Shown here in pieces: positions 1 through 8,214 of a stretch of DNA of 64,000 nucleotides. The stretch's first letter is position 1, and each line of letters begins with the position of its first letter. Below the pieces are notes generated by a model that saw only the letters and a program-made list of their open reading frames with translations, did no database searches and was not told the DNA's origin. The DNA is from Hyphomicrobiales bacterium. GTDB taxonomy: Bacteria; Pseudomonadota; Alphaproteobacteria; Rhizobiales; Rhizobiaceae. A program made the position numbers and the translations under genes. The stretch spans positions 105,107-169,106 of the forward strand of contig UBYA01000025.1 of the NCBI GenBank assembly GCA_900469615.1. Reading direction: 5' to 3'.

Positions 1-949
1 CGACCACGATGCGCCTGGCCTCGCGGCGGGCGAGTTCCAACACTTCGCCGGAAACGAGATCATCGAAGAGGATGACGTCGGCCGCCTGCAGCGCACGCAT
101 GGCCTTCAGCGTCAGCAGCTCGGCATCGCCGGGACCGGCGCCGACGAGAGTCACGCGACCACGTTGCGAAGACGATTGCCCGCGAAGTCTTTCTGCTTCG
201 CTCAGAAGCAGCCTGCCGGCGCCCTCCTCCGGCCTGCCCGAGCCGGCAAATACGCGATCGACAAAGTGTTCCCAGAACGCCCGGCGTTGCGGGCCCGGCG
301 ACAGCCGCTCGTTGATCTTTTCCCGCAGCGACCGGGCAAGCTCCGCCCAGTTTTTCAGCGAAGCCGGTAGCAGGGCCTCGATGCGCCGGCGGATCGCCTG
401 TGCAAGGATCGGAGCGGCGCCATCGGTCGATATCGCTACGACGACCGGCGAACGGTTGACGATCGAGCCGAACTGGAACTGGCAGAAATCAGGCTTGTCG
501 ATGACATTCACCGGCACGCCGGCCATATGCGCGGCTTCGAAGAATGCGCGTGCCTCCTCATCCCTCTCGAAGTCGGCAACGGCAAGCGTGGCACCGGAAA
601 AACTTTCAAGGCTCCACGGCTCGCGATGGCGGACAAAGCAGCCATGACGATGCCCTGCCCCGCGCTCAATCAATGTCTCGAAGGTGCCGGAAAGCCCATC
701 TGCATGCACATGCACTTCGGCGCCGCAGGCGGCGAGAAGCTCGGCCTTCCAGGCGGACGCGTCCGAGCCGCCGACGACGATCACCCGTTTGCCCTCCAGC
801 GCCCAGAAGACGGGAAGCTTGGCAAGCGGCGCCATGCGGGCGCACGCTTCATTGGTCGGCGCAGGCAAGATAGCCGGCGATGACCGCCCTGCCCCCGGTG
901 CAACTGGAGAGGCAGCAGTCGCCGCCGCATTTTCGGTTTCGAACGCCAT
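1..949 (-). CDS. cysG: Siroheme synthase CysG, partial (3' end beyond the window)
   Basis: Multifunctional siroheme synthase, which makes the siroheme cofactor needed by the NirB subunit encoded upstream. I translated the minus strand by hand; 316 codons are visible before the window edge cuts the gene. After an unusual ~40-residue N-terminal extension comes the NAD-binding precorrin-2 dehydrogenase/ferrochelatase part (VIVVGGSDASAWKAELL), then the SIVNRSPVVVAISTDGAAP segment, and finally the start of the uroporphyrinogen-III methyltransferase domain (VTLVGAGPGDAELLTLKA, then LFDDLVSGEVLELARR). The ATG at 949-947 directly follows the nirD TAG, so the two are translationally coupled in one operon. 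The C-terminal half of the methyltransferase is not visible. Confidence 0.93.
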   Translation of the reverse strand, partial: MAFETENAAATAASPVAPGAGRSSPAILPAPTNEACARMAPLAKLPVFWALEGKRVIVVGGSDASAWKAELLAACGAEVHVHADGLSGTFETLIERGAGHRHGCFVRHREPWSLESFSGATLAVADFERDEEARAFFEAAHMAGVPVNVIDKPDFCQFQFGSIVNRSPVVVAISTDGAAPILAQAIRRRIEALLPASLKNWAELARSLREKINERLSPGPQRRAFWEHFVDRVFAGSGRPEEGAGRLLLSEAERLRGQSSSQRGRVTLVGAGPGDAELLTLKAMRALQAADVILFDDLVSGEVLELARREARRIVV

Positions 950-1282
950 CTATTCGGCCGCCGCCATCATCATGGTTTCAAGGGCAATGAAGAGCTTTCC
1001 ATCCTCGTTCCTGATGCAGAGGGTGCGCACCTCGCCTTCGTCGGCACCGAGCGCCTTGCCGGTTTCGAGCGATATCACCCAGTTGTGCAGCGGGCAGGTC
1101 ACGGCCTTTCCATGAACGATGCCCTGAGAAAGCGGGCCGTTCCCGTGCGGGCAATGGTCGTCGATGGCGAAAACCTCGTTCTCGGCGGTGCGGAAAACGG
1201 CGATCTTGCCGTGCGGCGTCTTCACACAACGCGCGCCTCGCAATGGGATATCGGAAACGTCGCCGATCGGGTGCCAGTTCAT
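950..1282 (-). CDS. nirD: Nitrite reductase small subunit NirD
   Basis: Small subunit of the cytoplasmic NAD(P)H-dependent assimilatory nitrite reductase; 110 residues, the usual size. It is a Rieske-fold [2Fe-2S]-type protein: the CPHGNGPLSQG and CPLHNW segments carry the two Cys-x-His pairs (DDHCPHG and TCPLHNW). The start at 1282 is preferred because GGAGG lies 5 nt upstream; ATGs at 1297 and 1294 overlap the nirB stop codon and would add only five residues. It sits between nirB and cysG in the same operon and is co-translated with both. Confidence 0.93.
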   Translation of the reverse strand: MNWHPIGDVSDIPLRGARCVKTPHGKIAVFRTAENEVFAIDDHCPHGNGPLSQGIVHGKAVTCPLHNWVISLETGKALGADEGEVRTLCIRNEDGKLFIALETMMMAAAE

Positions 1283-1293
1283 CTTGTCCTCCA

Positions 1294-3744
1294 TCATTCG
1301 GCCGCCTGCGGATAGCCGATCGTCGCCATCGGCCGGAATTCGTGCTTGTCCTTGCCGGAGACGCGCTCCGACCACGGATCGACCTGGGCGAATGTCTGAG
1401 AGAAGACGAAGCGCTCGTAATAGGCTCTTCGTTTTTCGGCGTCGTCCATGATCTGTCGGCGGATCTCGTCGAGGCCGATGCGCTTGGCCCATTTGTAGAT
1501 GCGTTCGAGATAGCGGCCCTGCTCGCGATACATCTGCGTCAGCGCCACGATATGTTCGAGTGCCTCATCCTCGGTCCTGACGAGGCCGAGAACTTCGGTG
1601 CCCTTGATATCGAGGCCGGCGGCGCCCGCGAAGTGGATCTCGAAACCCGAGTCCACGCAGATGACGCCGATGTCCTTGCACGTTGCCTCGGCGCAATTGC
1701 GCGGACATCCCGAGACCGCCATCTTCAGCTTGGCCGGCGTCCAGGAACCCCACATGAATTTCTCGATGCGGATGCCAAGCCCGGTCGAATCCTGCGTCCC
1801 GAACCGGCACCAGTCGGAACCGACGCAGGTTTTCACGGTACGCAGTCCTTTGGCATAGGCCTGGCCGGAGACGAAGCCGGCCTTGCCGAGATCGGCCCAC
1901 ACCGCCGGCAGGTCTTCCTTCTCGACGCCGAGGAGGTCGATGCGCTGGCCGCCCGTCACCTTCACCATCGGGATTGCGAACTTGTCGACCACGTCGGCGA
2001 TGGCGCGCAGCTCCTTCGAGCTGGTGACGCCGCCCCACATGCGCGGCACGACCGAATAGCTGCCGTCCTTCTGGATATTGGCGTGGACACGCTCGTTGAT
2101 GAAGCGCGATTGATAGTCGTCGGCATATTCGTCCGGCCAGTCGCAGACGAGATAATAATTGAGTGCCGGCCGGCATTTGGCGCAGCCGCACGAGGTCTTC
2201 CATTCCAGTTCCTGCATGACGGCCGGAATGGTCTTCAGTTTCCTGGCCTTGATGAGACGGCGCACATCGTCATGGCCAAGCTCGGTGCAGGAGCACATGG
2301 GCTGCACGGCTTTCGGATTGTAGGCATCTCCGAGCGTCATGCTCATCAGCTTCTCGACGAGGCCGGTGCAGGTTCCGCAGGAGGCGGAGGCCTTGGTATG
2401 GGCGCGCACGTCATCGAGCGTCGTCAGGCCCTTCTCCAGGATCGTCGAGGTGATTTTACCCTTGCAGACGCCGTTGCAGCCGCAGATTTCCGCATCCTCA
2501 GGCAAGGCTGCAATGGCTGCCATGGGATCCAGCGGAGAGCCACCCTGGTAGGCCTGGCCAAAGATCAGCGTGTCGCGCATGCCGGAAACGTCGACGGCCT
2601 TTTTCTTCAGGTCGTTGAACCAGGCGCCGTCGGAGGTCTCGCCGTAAAGCACGGTGCCGATGATGCGGTTGTCCTTCAGCACGAGCCGCTTGTAGACGCC
2701 GGCGGCGGCATCGCGCAGCACGATTTCCTGCCGGTCGTCTCCATCGGCGAAATCACCGAGCGAATAAAGGTCGATGCCTGTGACCTTCAGCTTGGTCGGC
2801 GTGTCGGAATGCGCAAAGGCGGGGGTGGTATCGCCGGCCAGATGCGAAGCGGCGACACGGGCCATTTCATAGAGCGGTGCAACGAGGCCGTAGACCATAC
2901 CGTGCACTTCGGCGCATTCGCCGAGCGCCAGAATATCGCCGTCCGAGGTCTGCATGCCGGCGTCGACGACGATGCCGCGATTGACCGCAAGGCCGGCTTC
3001 CTTCGCAAGGCCCGCGTTCGGGCGAATGCCGACCGCCATGACGACGAGCGTGGCGGGAATGACGCGGCCGTCGTCCAGTTCGACACCCTCGACCTTGCCG
3101 TCCCCGACGATCGCTCTGGTATTGGCCTTGCAGACGACCTTGATGCCGCGCTTCTCGACCGCTCTTTGCAGCAGGTAGCCGGCGGCTGGATCGAGCTGAC
3201 GCTCCATCAGGGTCGGCATGACATGCAGCACGGTCACGTCCATGCCGCGCTGGGCGAGCCCGGCCGCCGCCTCCAGGCCGAGCAGGCCGCCGCCGATGAC
3301 AATCGCCTTCTCGCGCGACTGCGCGGCAAGCAGCATGGCATTCACGTCATCGAGATCGCGATAGGTGATGACGCCGCGCAGATCCTTGCCCGGCACCGGA
3401 ATGATGAACGGCACCGAGCCCGTGGCGATGACCAGCTTGTCATAGCTTTCCGTGACGCCGTGATCGGAGGTCACTGTCCTGGCGGCGCGATCGATCGCGA
3501 CGATCCTGTGACCCTTGTAGAGGACGATGCCGTGCTTGATGTACCATCCATCGCCGTGGATGATGATCTCCTCATAGTCTTTTTCGCCTGACAGCACCGG
3601 CGACAGCATGATGCGATCGTAGTTGACGCGCGGCTCGGCATTGAAGATCGTCACCTGGTATCGACCGGGTGCCTGTTCGAAGAGGTGTTCCAGCATGCGC
3701 CCGGGCGCCATGCCGTTGCCGATGATGACAAGTTTCTCGGTCAT
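1294..3744 (-). CDS. nirB: Nitrite reductase [NAD(P)H] large subunit NirB
   Basis: Large subunit of assimilatory nitrite reductase (816 residues), reducing nitrite to ammonium in the cytoplasm. Domain order: an N-terminal FAD/NAD(P)H pyridine nucleotide-disulfide oxidoreductase module (LVIIGNGMAPGR at the start, IVIGGGLLGLEAAAG near residue 150); two BFD-like [2Fe-2S] segments with CGCNGVCKGK near residue 420 and a second Cys set (CSCTELG, CGCAKC); a ferredoxin-like half domain (MWGGVTSSKELRAIAD); and the siroheme/[4Fe-4S] domain with CVGSDWC near residue 639 and GCPRNC near 680. The open frame runs much further upstream, antisense to nothing and inside the transporter gene, so the ATG at 3744, preceded by AGGA, is the start. 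It lies 17 nt after the transporter stop. Confidence 0.96.
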   Translation of the reverse strand: MTEKLVIIGNGMAPGRMLEHLFEQAPGRYQVTIFNAEPRVNYDRIMLSPVLSGEKDYEEIIIHGDGWYIKHGIVLYKGHRIVAIDRAARTVTSDHGVTESYDKLVIATGSVPFIIPVPGKDLRGVITYRDLDDVNAMLLAAQSREKAIVIGGGLLGLEAAAGLAQRGMDVTVLHVMPTLMERQLDPAAGYLLQRAVEKRGIKVVCKANTRAIVGDGKVEGVELDDGRVIPATLVVMAVGIRPNAGLAKEAGLAVNRGIVVDAGMQTSDGDILALGECAEVHGMVYGLVAPLYEMARVAASHLAGDTTPAFAHSDTPTKLKVTGIDLYSLGDFADGDDRQEIVLRDAAAGVYKRLVLKDNRIIGTVLYGETSDGAWFNDLKKKAVDVSGMRDTLIFGQAYQGGSPLDPMAAIAALPEDAEICGCNGVCKGKITSTILEKGLTTLDDVRAHTKASASCGTCTGLVEKLMSMTLGDAYNPKAVQPMCSCTELGHDDVRRLIKARKLKTIPAVMQELEWKTSCGCAKCRPALNYYLVCDWPDEYADDYQSRFINERVHANIQKDGSYSVVPRMWGGVTSSKELRAIADVVDKFAIPMVKVTGGQRIDLLGVEKEDLPAVWADLGKAGFVSGQAYAKGLRTVKTCVGSDWCRFGTQDSTGLGIRIEKFMWGSWTPAKLKMAVSGCPRNCAEATCKDIGVICVDSGFEIHFAGAAGLDIKGTEVLGLVRTEDEALEHIVALTQMYREQGRYLERIYKWAKRIGLDEIRRQIMDDAEKRRAYYERFVFSQTFAQVDPWSERVSGKDKHEFRPMATIGYPQAAE

Positions 3745-3761
3745 GGTTTCAAATCCTCCAA

Positions 3762-5024
3762 TCAGACAGCGGCAGCGGTTCGGGCGGAAGGTGCCCGACG
3801 ATCGATCTGCCTGACCGACAGGTGCATCCAGGCGAGGGAGATCGCGACGATCGCAAAGAGCAGCATGAAACAGCTCGACCACAGGCCGGTCATGTCCTTG
3901 AGAAGGCCGAAGGCGATGGGCAGGACGAAACCGCCCAGACCGCCCATCATTCCGACGATGCCGCCGACGGCGCCGATGCTGTCCGGATAATAGGCGGGGA
4001 TATGCTTGTAGACGGCCGCCTTGCCGAGCGCCATGAAGAAGCCAAGCACGAAAATGACGATGATGAAGACGGCCGGCGTGATGCCCAACGCCTGGCCGCT
4101 CCCTGCCGGCGGCAGCGACAGAATGAGGGTGGCGACGGCCGAGACCCCAAACATGGCATACATGACGCCGCGCGCACCCTTCCTGTCCGACAGCACGCCG
4201 CCGAAGATGCGGAAGAGACTGCCCGGTATGGAGTAGGCGGCGGCAACCATGCCGGCGACTTCGAGATTGAAGCCATAGACGCCGACCAGGTAGCGGGGAA
4301 GCCAGAGGGAGAGTGCGACGAAACCGCCGAAGGCGAAGAAGTAATAGAGCGAAAAGCGCCAGACCTGGACATTCTTCAACGGCGCAAACTCCTGCCGAAG
4401 GCTCCTGGGCGCCAAACTCGTGCCGCGGCGGGCGCGGAATGCCGGGTCGTCGCTGGTGGTGAACCAATAGACGATGGCCATGACGGCAAGGACCGCCGCC
4501 CAGATTTCCGCCACCGCCTGCCAGCCCCATGCGACGAGCACAAAGGGCGCGGCGAACTTCGTAACGGCCGCGCCGACATTGCCGGCACCGAAAATGCCGA
4601 GCGCCGTTCCCTGTTTTTCGGGCGGAAAGAAGGGGGAAACATAGGCAACGCCGACGGCAAAGGAGCCGCCTGCAAGGCCGACGCCGAGGCCTGCGATCAG
4701 CATCTGCGCATAGGTATGGGCATAGGACAGAAGAAAGGTCGCGATCGCCGCCCCCAGCATCGTCAGCGTGTAGACCAGGCGGCCGCCGTAACGGCCGGTC
4801 CACACGCCAAGAAGGACGCGAGCCAGCGACCCGCTCAGGACAGGAATACCGACCAGCAAACCGAATTGCGCCTCGCTGAGGCCGAGTTCCTGCTTGATGC
4901 GAATGCCGATGATCGCAAAGATCGTCCAGACGGCAAAGCACAGCGTGAAGGCAATCGTGGACACCCACAGGGCTCTGGCCGGTTCGCCGGCAGACATGGG
5001 CTGTGATTTTTCAGAAAAAGACAT
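3762..5024 (-). CDS. narK: MFS nitrate/nitrite transporter (NarK/NasA family)
   Basis: Inner-membrane major facilitator protein of 420 residues, with about 12 hydrophobic segments, that imports nitrate (and perhaps exports nitrite) for assimilation. Family features seen: the ALWVSTIAFTLCFAVWTIF opening helix, a glycine-rich AGLGVGLAGGSFAVGVAYV helix and a second GGIVGMMGGLGGFVLP helix, matching the nitrate-signature helices of the nitrate/nitrite porters. The start at 5024 has GGAGAAG 5-10 nt upstream; an ATG at 4997 is a weaker alternative. It is the first gene of the narK-nirB-nirD-cysG operon, read from a sigma-54 promoter and through a leader hairpin upstream. The exact substrate is inferred from family and operon. 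Confidence 0.9.
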   Translation of the reverse strand: MSFSEKSQPMSAGEPARALWVSTIAFTLCFAVWTIFAIIGIRIKQELGLSEAQFGLLVGIPVLSGSLARVLLGVWTGRYGGRLVYTLTMLGAAIATFLLSYAHTYAQMLIAGLGVGLAGGSFAVGVAYVSPFFPPEKQGTALGIFGAGNVGAAVTKFAAPFVLVAWGWQAVAEIWAAVLAVMAIVYWFTTSDDPAFRARRGTSLAPRSLRQEFAPLKNVQVWRFSLYYFFAFGGFVALSLWLPRYLVGVYGFNLEVAGMVAAAYSIPGSLFRIFGGVLSDRKGARGVMYAMFGVSAVATLILSLPPAGSGQALGITPAVFIIVIFVLGFFMALGKAAVYKHIPAYYPDSIGAVGGIVGMMGGLGGFVLPIAFGLLKDMTGLWSSCFMLLFAIVAISLAWMHLSVRQIDRRAPSARTAAAV

Positions 5025-5070
5025 GGCTTCTCCGTGGCTCGACAAGGTCGTGCCGATCAATCGCTGGGTT

Positions 5071-5140
5071 AAAAACAAAAAAGCCGCCAGTCAGGAACGC
5101 GCGCATCGTAAATGCACGAAATATCCTGAATAGCGGCTTT
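5071..5140 (-). terminator. Leader attenuator hairpin upstream of the nitrate operon (likely NasT target)
   Basis: On the minus strand an 8-bp outer stem (5133-5140 with 5080-5087) continues, past a small internal loop, into a second stem (5124-5129 with 5091-5096) and an inner 7-bp hairpin (5112-5118 with 5100-5106). It is followed by TTTTTTGTTTTT. This is a classic intrinsic terminator, but it lies inside the leader, between the sigma-54 promoter and the transporter start codon 47 nt downstream. ANTAR proteins such as NasT, encoded just upstream, prevent termination at such leader hairpins. I could not identify the A1/G4 hexaloop pair with confidence. Confidence 0.82.
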
Positions 5141-5200
5141 GCTCGGGAGCGCCCGTCGTTGGACGCGAATATCTTGGCCTCGTGGCCTGCTCATAGCAAA

Positions 5201-5215
5201 GCAAGGCGCGTGCCA
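5201..5215 (-). promoter_or_regulatory. Sigma-54 (RpoN) promoter of the nitrate/nitrite operon
   Basis: The minus strand reads TGGCACGCGCCTTGC, followed by T. This is a full match to the sigma-54 consensus, with GG and GC elements exactly 10 bp apart. Expected transcription start is near 5189, giving a leader of about 165 nt that contains the attenuator hairpin. Sigma-54 control fits nitrogen-limited expression. Confidence 0.88.
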
Positions 5216-5303
5216 GATTTTTCAACCCATTGTTTTTAAAGTATTATCTATATCATGTATCGATTAGCGCGCGCCTGTCCTGCCCGCGGCGCTATCGCTA
5301 TGC

Positions 5304-5338
5304 CGCCAAATTTTGTGCAATGCGCACAAAATAAGCGC
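5304..5338 (-). promoter_or_regulatory. Tandem NtrC-like enhancer sites
   Basis: Two 15-bp dyads, GCGC-N7-GTGC (5324-5338) and GCAC-N7-GGCG (5304-5318), have the half-site spacing of NtrC sites (GCAC-N7-GTGC). They lie about 115-150 bp upstream of the expected sigma-54 start, a normal enhancer distance, with 20 bp between equivalent points. The first is a better match than the second. Assignment to NtrC is inference. Confidence 0.6.
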
Positions 5339-5342
5339 CCAG

Positions 5343-6557
5343 TTATCGGCCGATCTGGCCGGCAATATAGCCATCCACGTCGTCCGGATCGAAGAGGCTG
5401 CCGTCGAAGAAGCCGTCCGGCCCCAGGGTCAGCGCACCGGTGGAGCCAACCGGCGTTTCGATGCGCAACGCGCCCTCCACCTTGGCACTTGCCGACGGCA
5501 TGGCGATTCCCAGAGCCCTGAGCGCTTCGCGGTAGATATCGGGCCGGTAGGTATTGCCGGCAATCCGCTGATGGCCCTCGTCGTGCGCGACATGTCCCCA
5601 GCGGACCATCTGCGTGTAAAACCACAGGGCATGGCTCTTCCAGGGAAAGGTCGCGGCTTTGGCGTTCGGCACGAAGAAATCCGTAACCTCCCGGGTCTCG
5701 CTCTCCCCGATCCGCAACAAGCCCGACAGCGCCGGTTGCAGCCATTGCGGCGGGCAATTGATATAGGCCGGGCCGGAAAGCATCGCGGCGAGCTCTTCAC
5801 GGTTGCGCGGCTCTCCGCACCAGAGCGAGGCCTTGTAGAGCGCTCTCAGCAGCGCAGCGAGCGCTTCGGGATGGCTGCCGGCCCACCGGCTGTTCGCGCC
5901 GAGCACCTTTTCCGGGCTCGATTTCCAGATCGCCGCCTTGACCGTTGCCAGATGGGCATGTCGTTCGAGGACGCCGAACGTGTTCCAGGGCTCGCCGGCG
6001 CAGTAGCCGTCGATGGCGCCTTCCTGCAGCGCATCTCCCATGTCGGGAGGCGGCAGGACGACGATCTCGATGTCGCGGTCCGGATCGATGCCGCTTGCCG
6101 AAAGCCAGTACCGCAACTCGTAATTGTGTCCGGAATAGGGATGCACGACACCGAAGCGCAGCCGCTCGCCGCCGCGACGGGAAATAGCCTGACGCAGGGC
6201 TGCGCCATTGGCGAGCGCATCGAGATCGCCGCTCGCTCCATGCTCGGCCATGAGCCGCCAAACGCGGTCGGAGACGGTGACGGCATTGCCGCCGAGCCCG
6301 AGCGCCATGGGGACGATCATCGGCGGCGCGGGTGCCGTCAGGCCCAGATTGCAGGCAATCGGCATCGGCGCGAGGATATGGGCAACTTCGAAATGACCGA
6401 CGGCAAGTCTGTCCCTGATCGACGCCCAGGACCGCTCGCGCACCAGCGTCAGCTCGACATTCTCTTCTTCGGCAAAGCCTTTTTCCCTGGCCGCCACGAG
6501 AAGCGCGCTGTCGAGCAGGGGCACGAAGCCGGCGGTGATTTCGTACCTGTCCTTCAT
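5343..6557 (-). CDS. nasS: Nitrate/nitrite-sensing protein NasS (NrtA/CmpA-like)
   Basis: Cytoplasmic nitrate sensor of the NasS/NasT pair (404 residues). It resembles periplasmic nitrate-binding proteins (NrtA/CmpA): ITAGFVPLLDSALLVAA at the N terminus, then HILAPMPIACNLGL and an AGEPWNTFGVLERHAHLATV segment. It lacks any signal peptide, as expected for a soluble regulator rather than a transporter subunit. In characterised systems NasS holds NasT inactive until nitrate or nitrite binds. Its ATG overlaps the nasT TGA (ATGA at 6554-6557), so the two are co-translated in a fixed ratio. No cognate ABC transporter genes lie nearby, which supports the sensor role. Confidence 0.88.
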   Translation of the reverse strand: MKDRYEITAGFVPLLDSALLVAAREKGFAEEENVELTLVRERSWASIRDRLAVGHFEVAHILAPMPIACNLGLTAPAPPMIVPMALGLGGNAVTVSDRVWRLMAEHGASGDLDALANGAALRQAISRRGGERLRFGVVHPYSGHNYELRYWLSASGIDPDRDIEIVVLPPPDMGDALQEGAIDGYCAGEPWNTFGVLERHAHLATVKAAIWKSSPEKVLGANSRWAGSHPEALAALLRALYKASLWCGEPRNREELAAMLSGPAYINCPPQWLQPALSGLLRIGESETREVTDFFVPNAKAATFPWKSHALWFYTQMVRWGHVAHDEGHQRIAGNTYRPDIYREALRALGIAMPSASAKVEGALRIETPVGSTGALTLGPDGFFDGSLFDPDDVDGYIAGQIGR

Positions 6558-7156
6558 AGCTCTGCCCCCGGATCGAGCAGGCTCGCGGCCGTAATCAGGC
6601 TCTGAGCGATCTCGACGATTTTCCTGTTCTGGTTCATGGCTGTCCGTCGCAGCAGCGCATAGGCAGCCTCTTCCGACAAGCCGCGTGTGCGCATCAGCAG
6701 CCCCTTGGCGCGATCGATGAGCTTGCGGTTTTCCAGCTCTCCCCGCGTCTCTTCCAGCTCCCGGCTCAGCCGGGCAAACGCGTTGAAGCGGCTGATCGCC
6801 ATCTTGAGGATCGGCCGCACGCGCTCCTGCTTCAACCCGTCGACGATATAGGCCGAAACACCTGCCTCGACGGCCGCTTCGATGGATGCCTCGTCCGACC
6901 TGTCGACGAACATGGCGATCGGCCGCTTCACGGCGCGAGATATCTGGAAGAAGCTTTCGAGCATATCCCGGTTCGGGTTTTCCAGATCGATGACGATGAC
7001 GTCGGGATTGATATCGGTGATGCGACGGGCAAGACCGTGCATGTCGTCGACGATCGTGACCCTCTCGTAGCCCGCTTCGCGCAATCCCTGCTCGATGATG
7101 GACGCGCGAATGCGGTTCTCATCGATGACCAGGACGTTGAGACTGCTTGGCTTCAT
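6554..7156 (-). CDS. nasT: ANTAR-domain antiterminator NasT
   Basis: Response-regulator-like RNA-binding antiterminator of 200 residues. Residues ~5-125 form a receiver-like domain (NVLVIDENRIRASIIEQGL, DVIVIDLENPN). The C-terminal ~60 residues form an ANTAR domain (LIDRAKGLLMRTRGLSEEAA, then ALLRRTAMNQNRKIVEIAQ). In the known system free NasT binds the leader RNA of the nas operon and stops premature termination; NasS blocks it without nitrate. The matching terminator hairpin lies at 5071-5140. It starts a nasT-nasS operon and is clearly separate from the nitrate operon it is expected to control. Confidence 0.92.
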   Translation of the reverse strand: MKPSSLNVLVIDENRIRASIIEQGLREAGYERVTIVDDMHGLARRITDINPDVIVIDLENPNRDMLESFFQISRAVKRPIAMFVDRSDEASIEAAVEAGVSAYIVDGLKQERVRPILKMAISRFNAFARLSRELEETRGELENRKLIDRAKGLLMRTRGLSEEAAYALLRRTAMNQNRKIVEIAQSLITAASLLDPGAEL

Positions 7157-7357
7157 GGGATCGTCGCTGCGAATTCTGGAACAATCGGGCCAATATCGGC
7201 AGGCAAGGCCTGCCCCGTCGTTCGCACATGCTCGAAGCGGCCGTTGAAATCAAGCGATATCTGCGAGTGTCGATATCCGGTTCAACTTTCGTACGTGTTT
7301 GTTCCGCTTTGGGGGGCAATTGAAGGAACCGATCCGGGCTTCGAACGCGGCGCATAT

Positions 7358-7780
7358 CTAATGCCGATTTTGCCCTTCGCGCTCCGCCCCGGCCGCCGGA
7401 ACGACCACGCCGGAATATAATGTGGGATTGTCTACACCGTTTCGAAACGCCCTGCCAAAAGCTGCGACCCAACGATAAACCCCATGGGCATCGCGGACAC
7501 GATATGTCGATTGCTGGGGAACTTCCGCGACGATCGTATTGTGAATGGCCTTCGCCAGGTGTGAGCGGTCTTCGGGATGAACACGGGCGAGATATGTTTC
7601 AAGGGGCAGGCCATGCACGGTTTTTGCCGGATCAAGCCCAAATAGATGGGCCAGGGCGGGATCGGCAAAGACCAGATTCTTTTCGATGTCCCATGTGTAG
7701 ATCCCGGCCTCCGGCGCGACTGGATCCAATATTTCCGCTACGAAGAGCGGTCGCGTCTGCTTCAATAAACGTCTCCCCAC
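7358..7780 (-). CDS. PAS-domain protein, small
   Basis: A 140-residue protein made almost entirely of one PAS fold: AGIYTWDIEKNLVFADPALA, the PEDR motif after YLARVH, and the closing YRVRDAHGVYRWVAAFGRAF strand pair (PAS/PAC). No kinase, cyclase or HTH part is attached, so it may be a free-standing sensor or a truncated receptor. The start is uncertain: GTG at 7780 is the longest, but TTG at 7765 has GGGGAG 7 nt upstream. It lies about 200 bp upstream of nasT on the same strand. A role in nitrogen sensing is only guessed from position. Confidence 0.7.
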   Translation of the reverse strand: MGRRLLKQTRPLFVAEILDPVAPEAGIYTWDIEKNLVFADPALAHLFGLDPAKTVHGLPLETYLARVHPEDRSHLAKAIHNTIVAEVPQQSTYRVRDAHGVYRWVAAFGRAFRNGVDNPTLYSGVVVPAAGAEREGQNRH

Positions 7781-7831
7781 CGACGTACATCGAGAATCAG
7801 TTTATATCAATAAAAGCGGGGGCATGCGAGT

Positions 7832-8077
7832 TCAGCGGGGTTGCCGGTCGAAAATGATCCGTAATTCCGCGAGGATCGTCGCAACATCGGTGTTGACCGC
7901 AACCAGCTCCGCGATCCGTCTTTCCGGGGAAGCCACTCCTTGAGCATTCGAGCCCAATCGATCGAGATGCCGGTGCAAAACCGTGATCGGAGGTTGCGGC
8001 GATATCGGGCCGGGCGTTGTCTCGATCTCGCTCGCGAATTGCGCCAACATGGCGAGTGCCGAATTGTCGTGGGACAT
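7832..8077 (-). CDS. Small hypothetical protein
   Basis: An 81-residue soluble protein starting MSHDNSALAMLAQFASEIE; the frame is open further upstream to 8137 but the MSHD start is the more protein-like. It has no transmembrane segment and no motif I recognise. A C-terminal stretch (ASPERRIAELVAVNTDVATI) looks helical. It lies upstream of the PAS gene on the same strand, 51 nt away, so the two could be co-transcribed. I cannot assign a function, and short length keeps confidence modest. Confidence 0.45.
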   Translation of the reverse strand: MSHDNSALAMLAQFASEIETTPGPISPQPPITVLHRHLDRLGSNAQGVASPERRIAELVAVNTDVATILAELRIIFDRQPR

Positions 8078-8214
8078 TTGCCATCTCGCGAAGTAAAAGA
8101 CCGGCGAGTTATAGGAATTGACGAATTTCGGCGCCACCTATTCCTGATTGCATTTTCTCAAGCAGGCCGGTATCGGCCACCACGCCCGGTGGCTGTGTCC
8201 GGAATGACGGCTCC

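Noticed and set aside
1243..3591. Long open frame of 782 codons on the plus strand
   Set aside because: It lies entirely antisense to nirB, has a His/Asp/Arg-rich low-quality composition and no ribosome-binding site; it is the usual antisense mirror in GC-rich DNA.
3745..4968. Upstream extension of the nirB frame to 1224 codons
   Set aside because: The extra part overlaps the transporter gene in another frame and has no protein-like character; NirB starts at 3744 with a ribosome-binding site.
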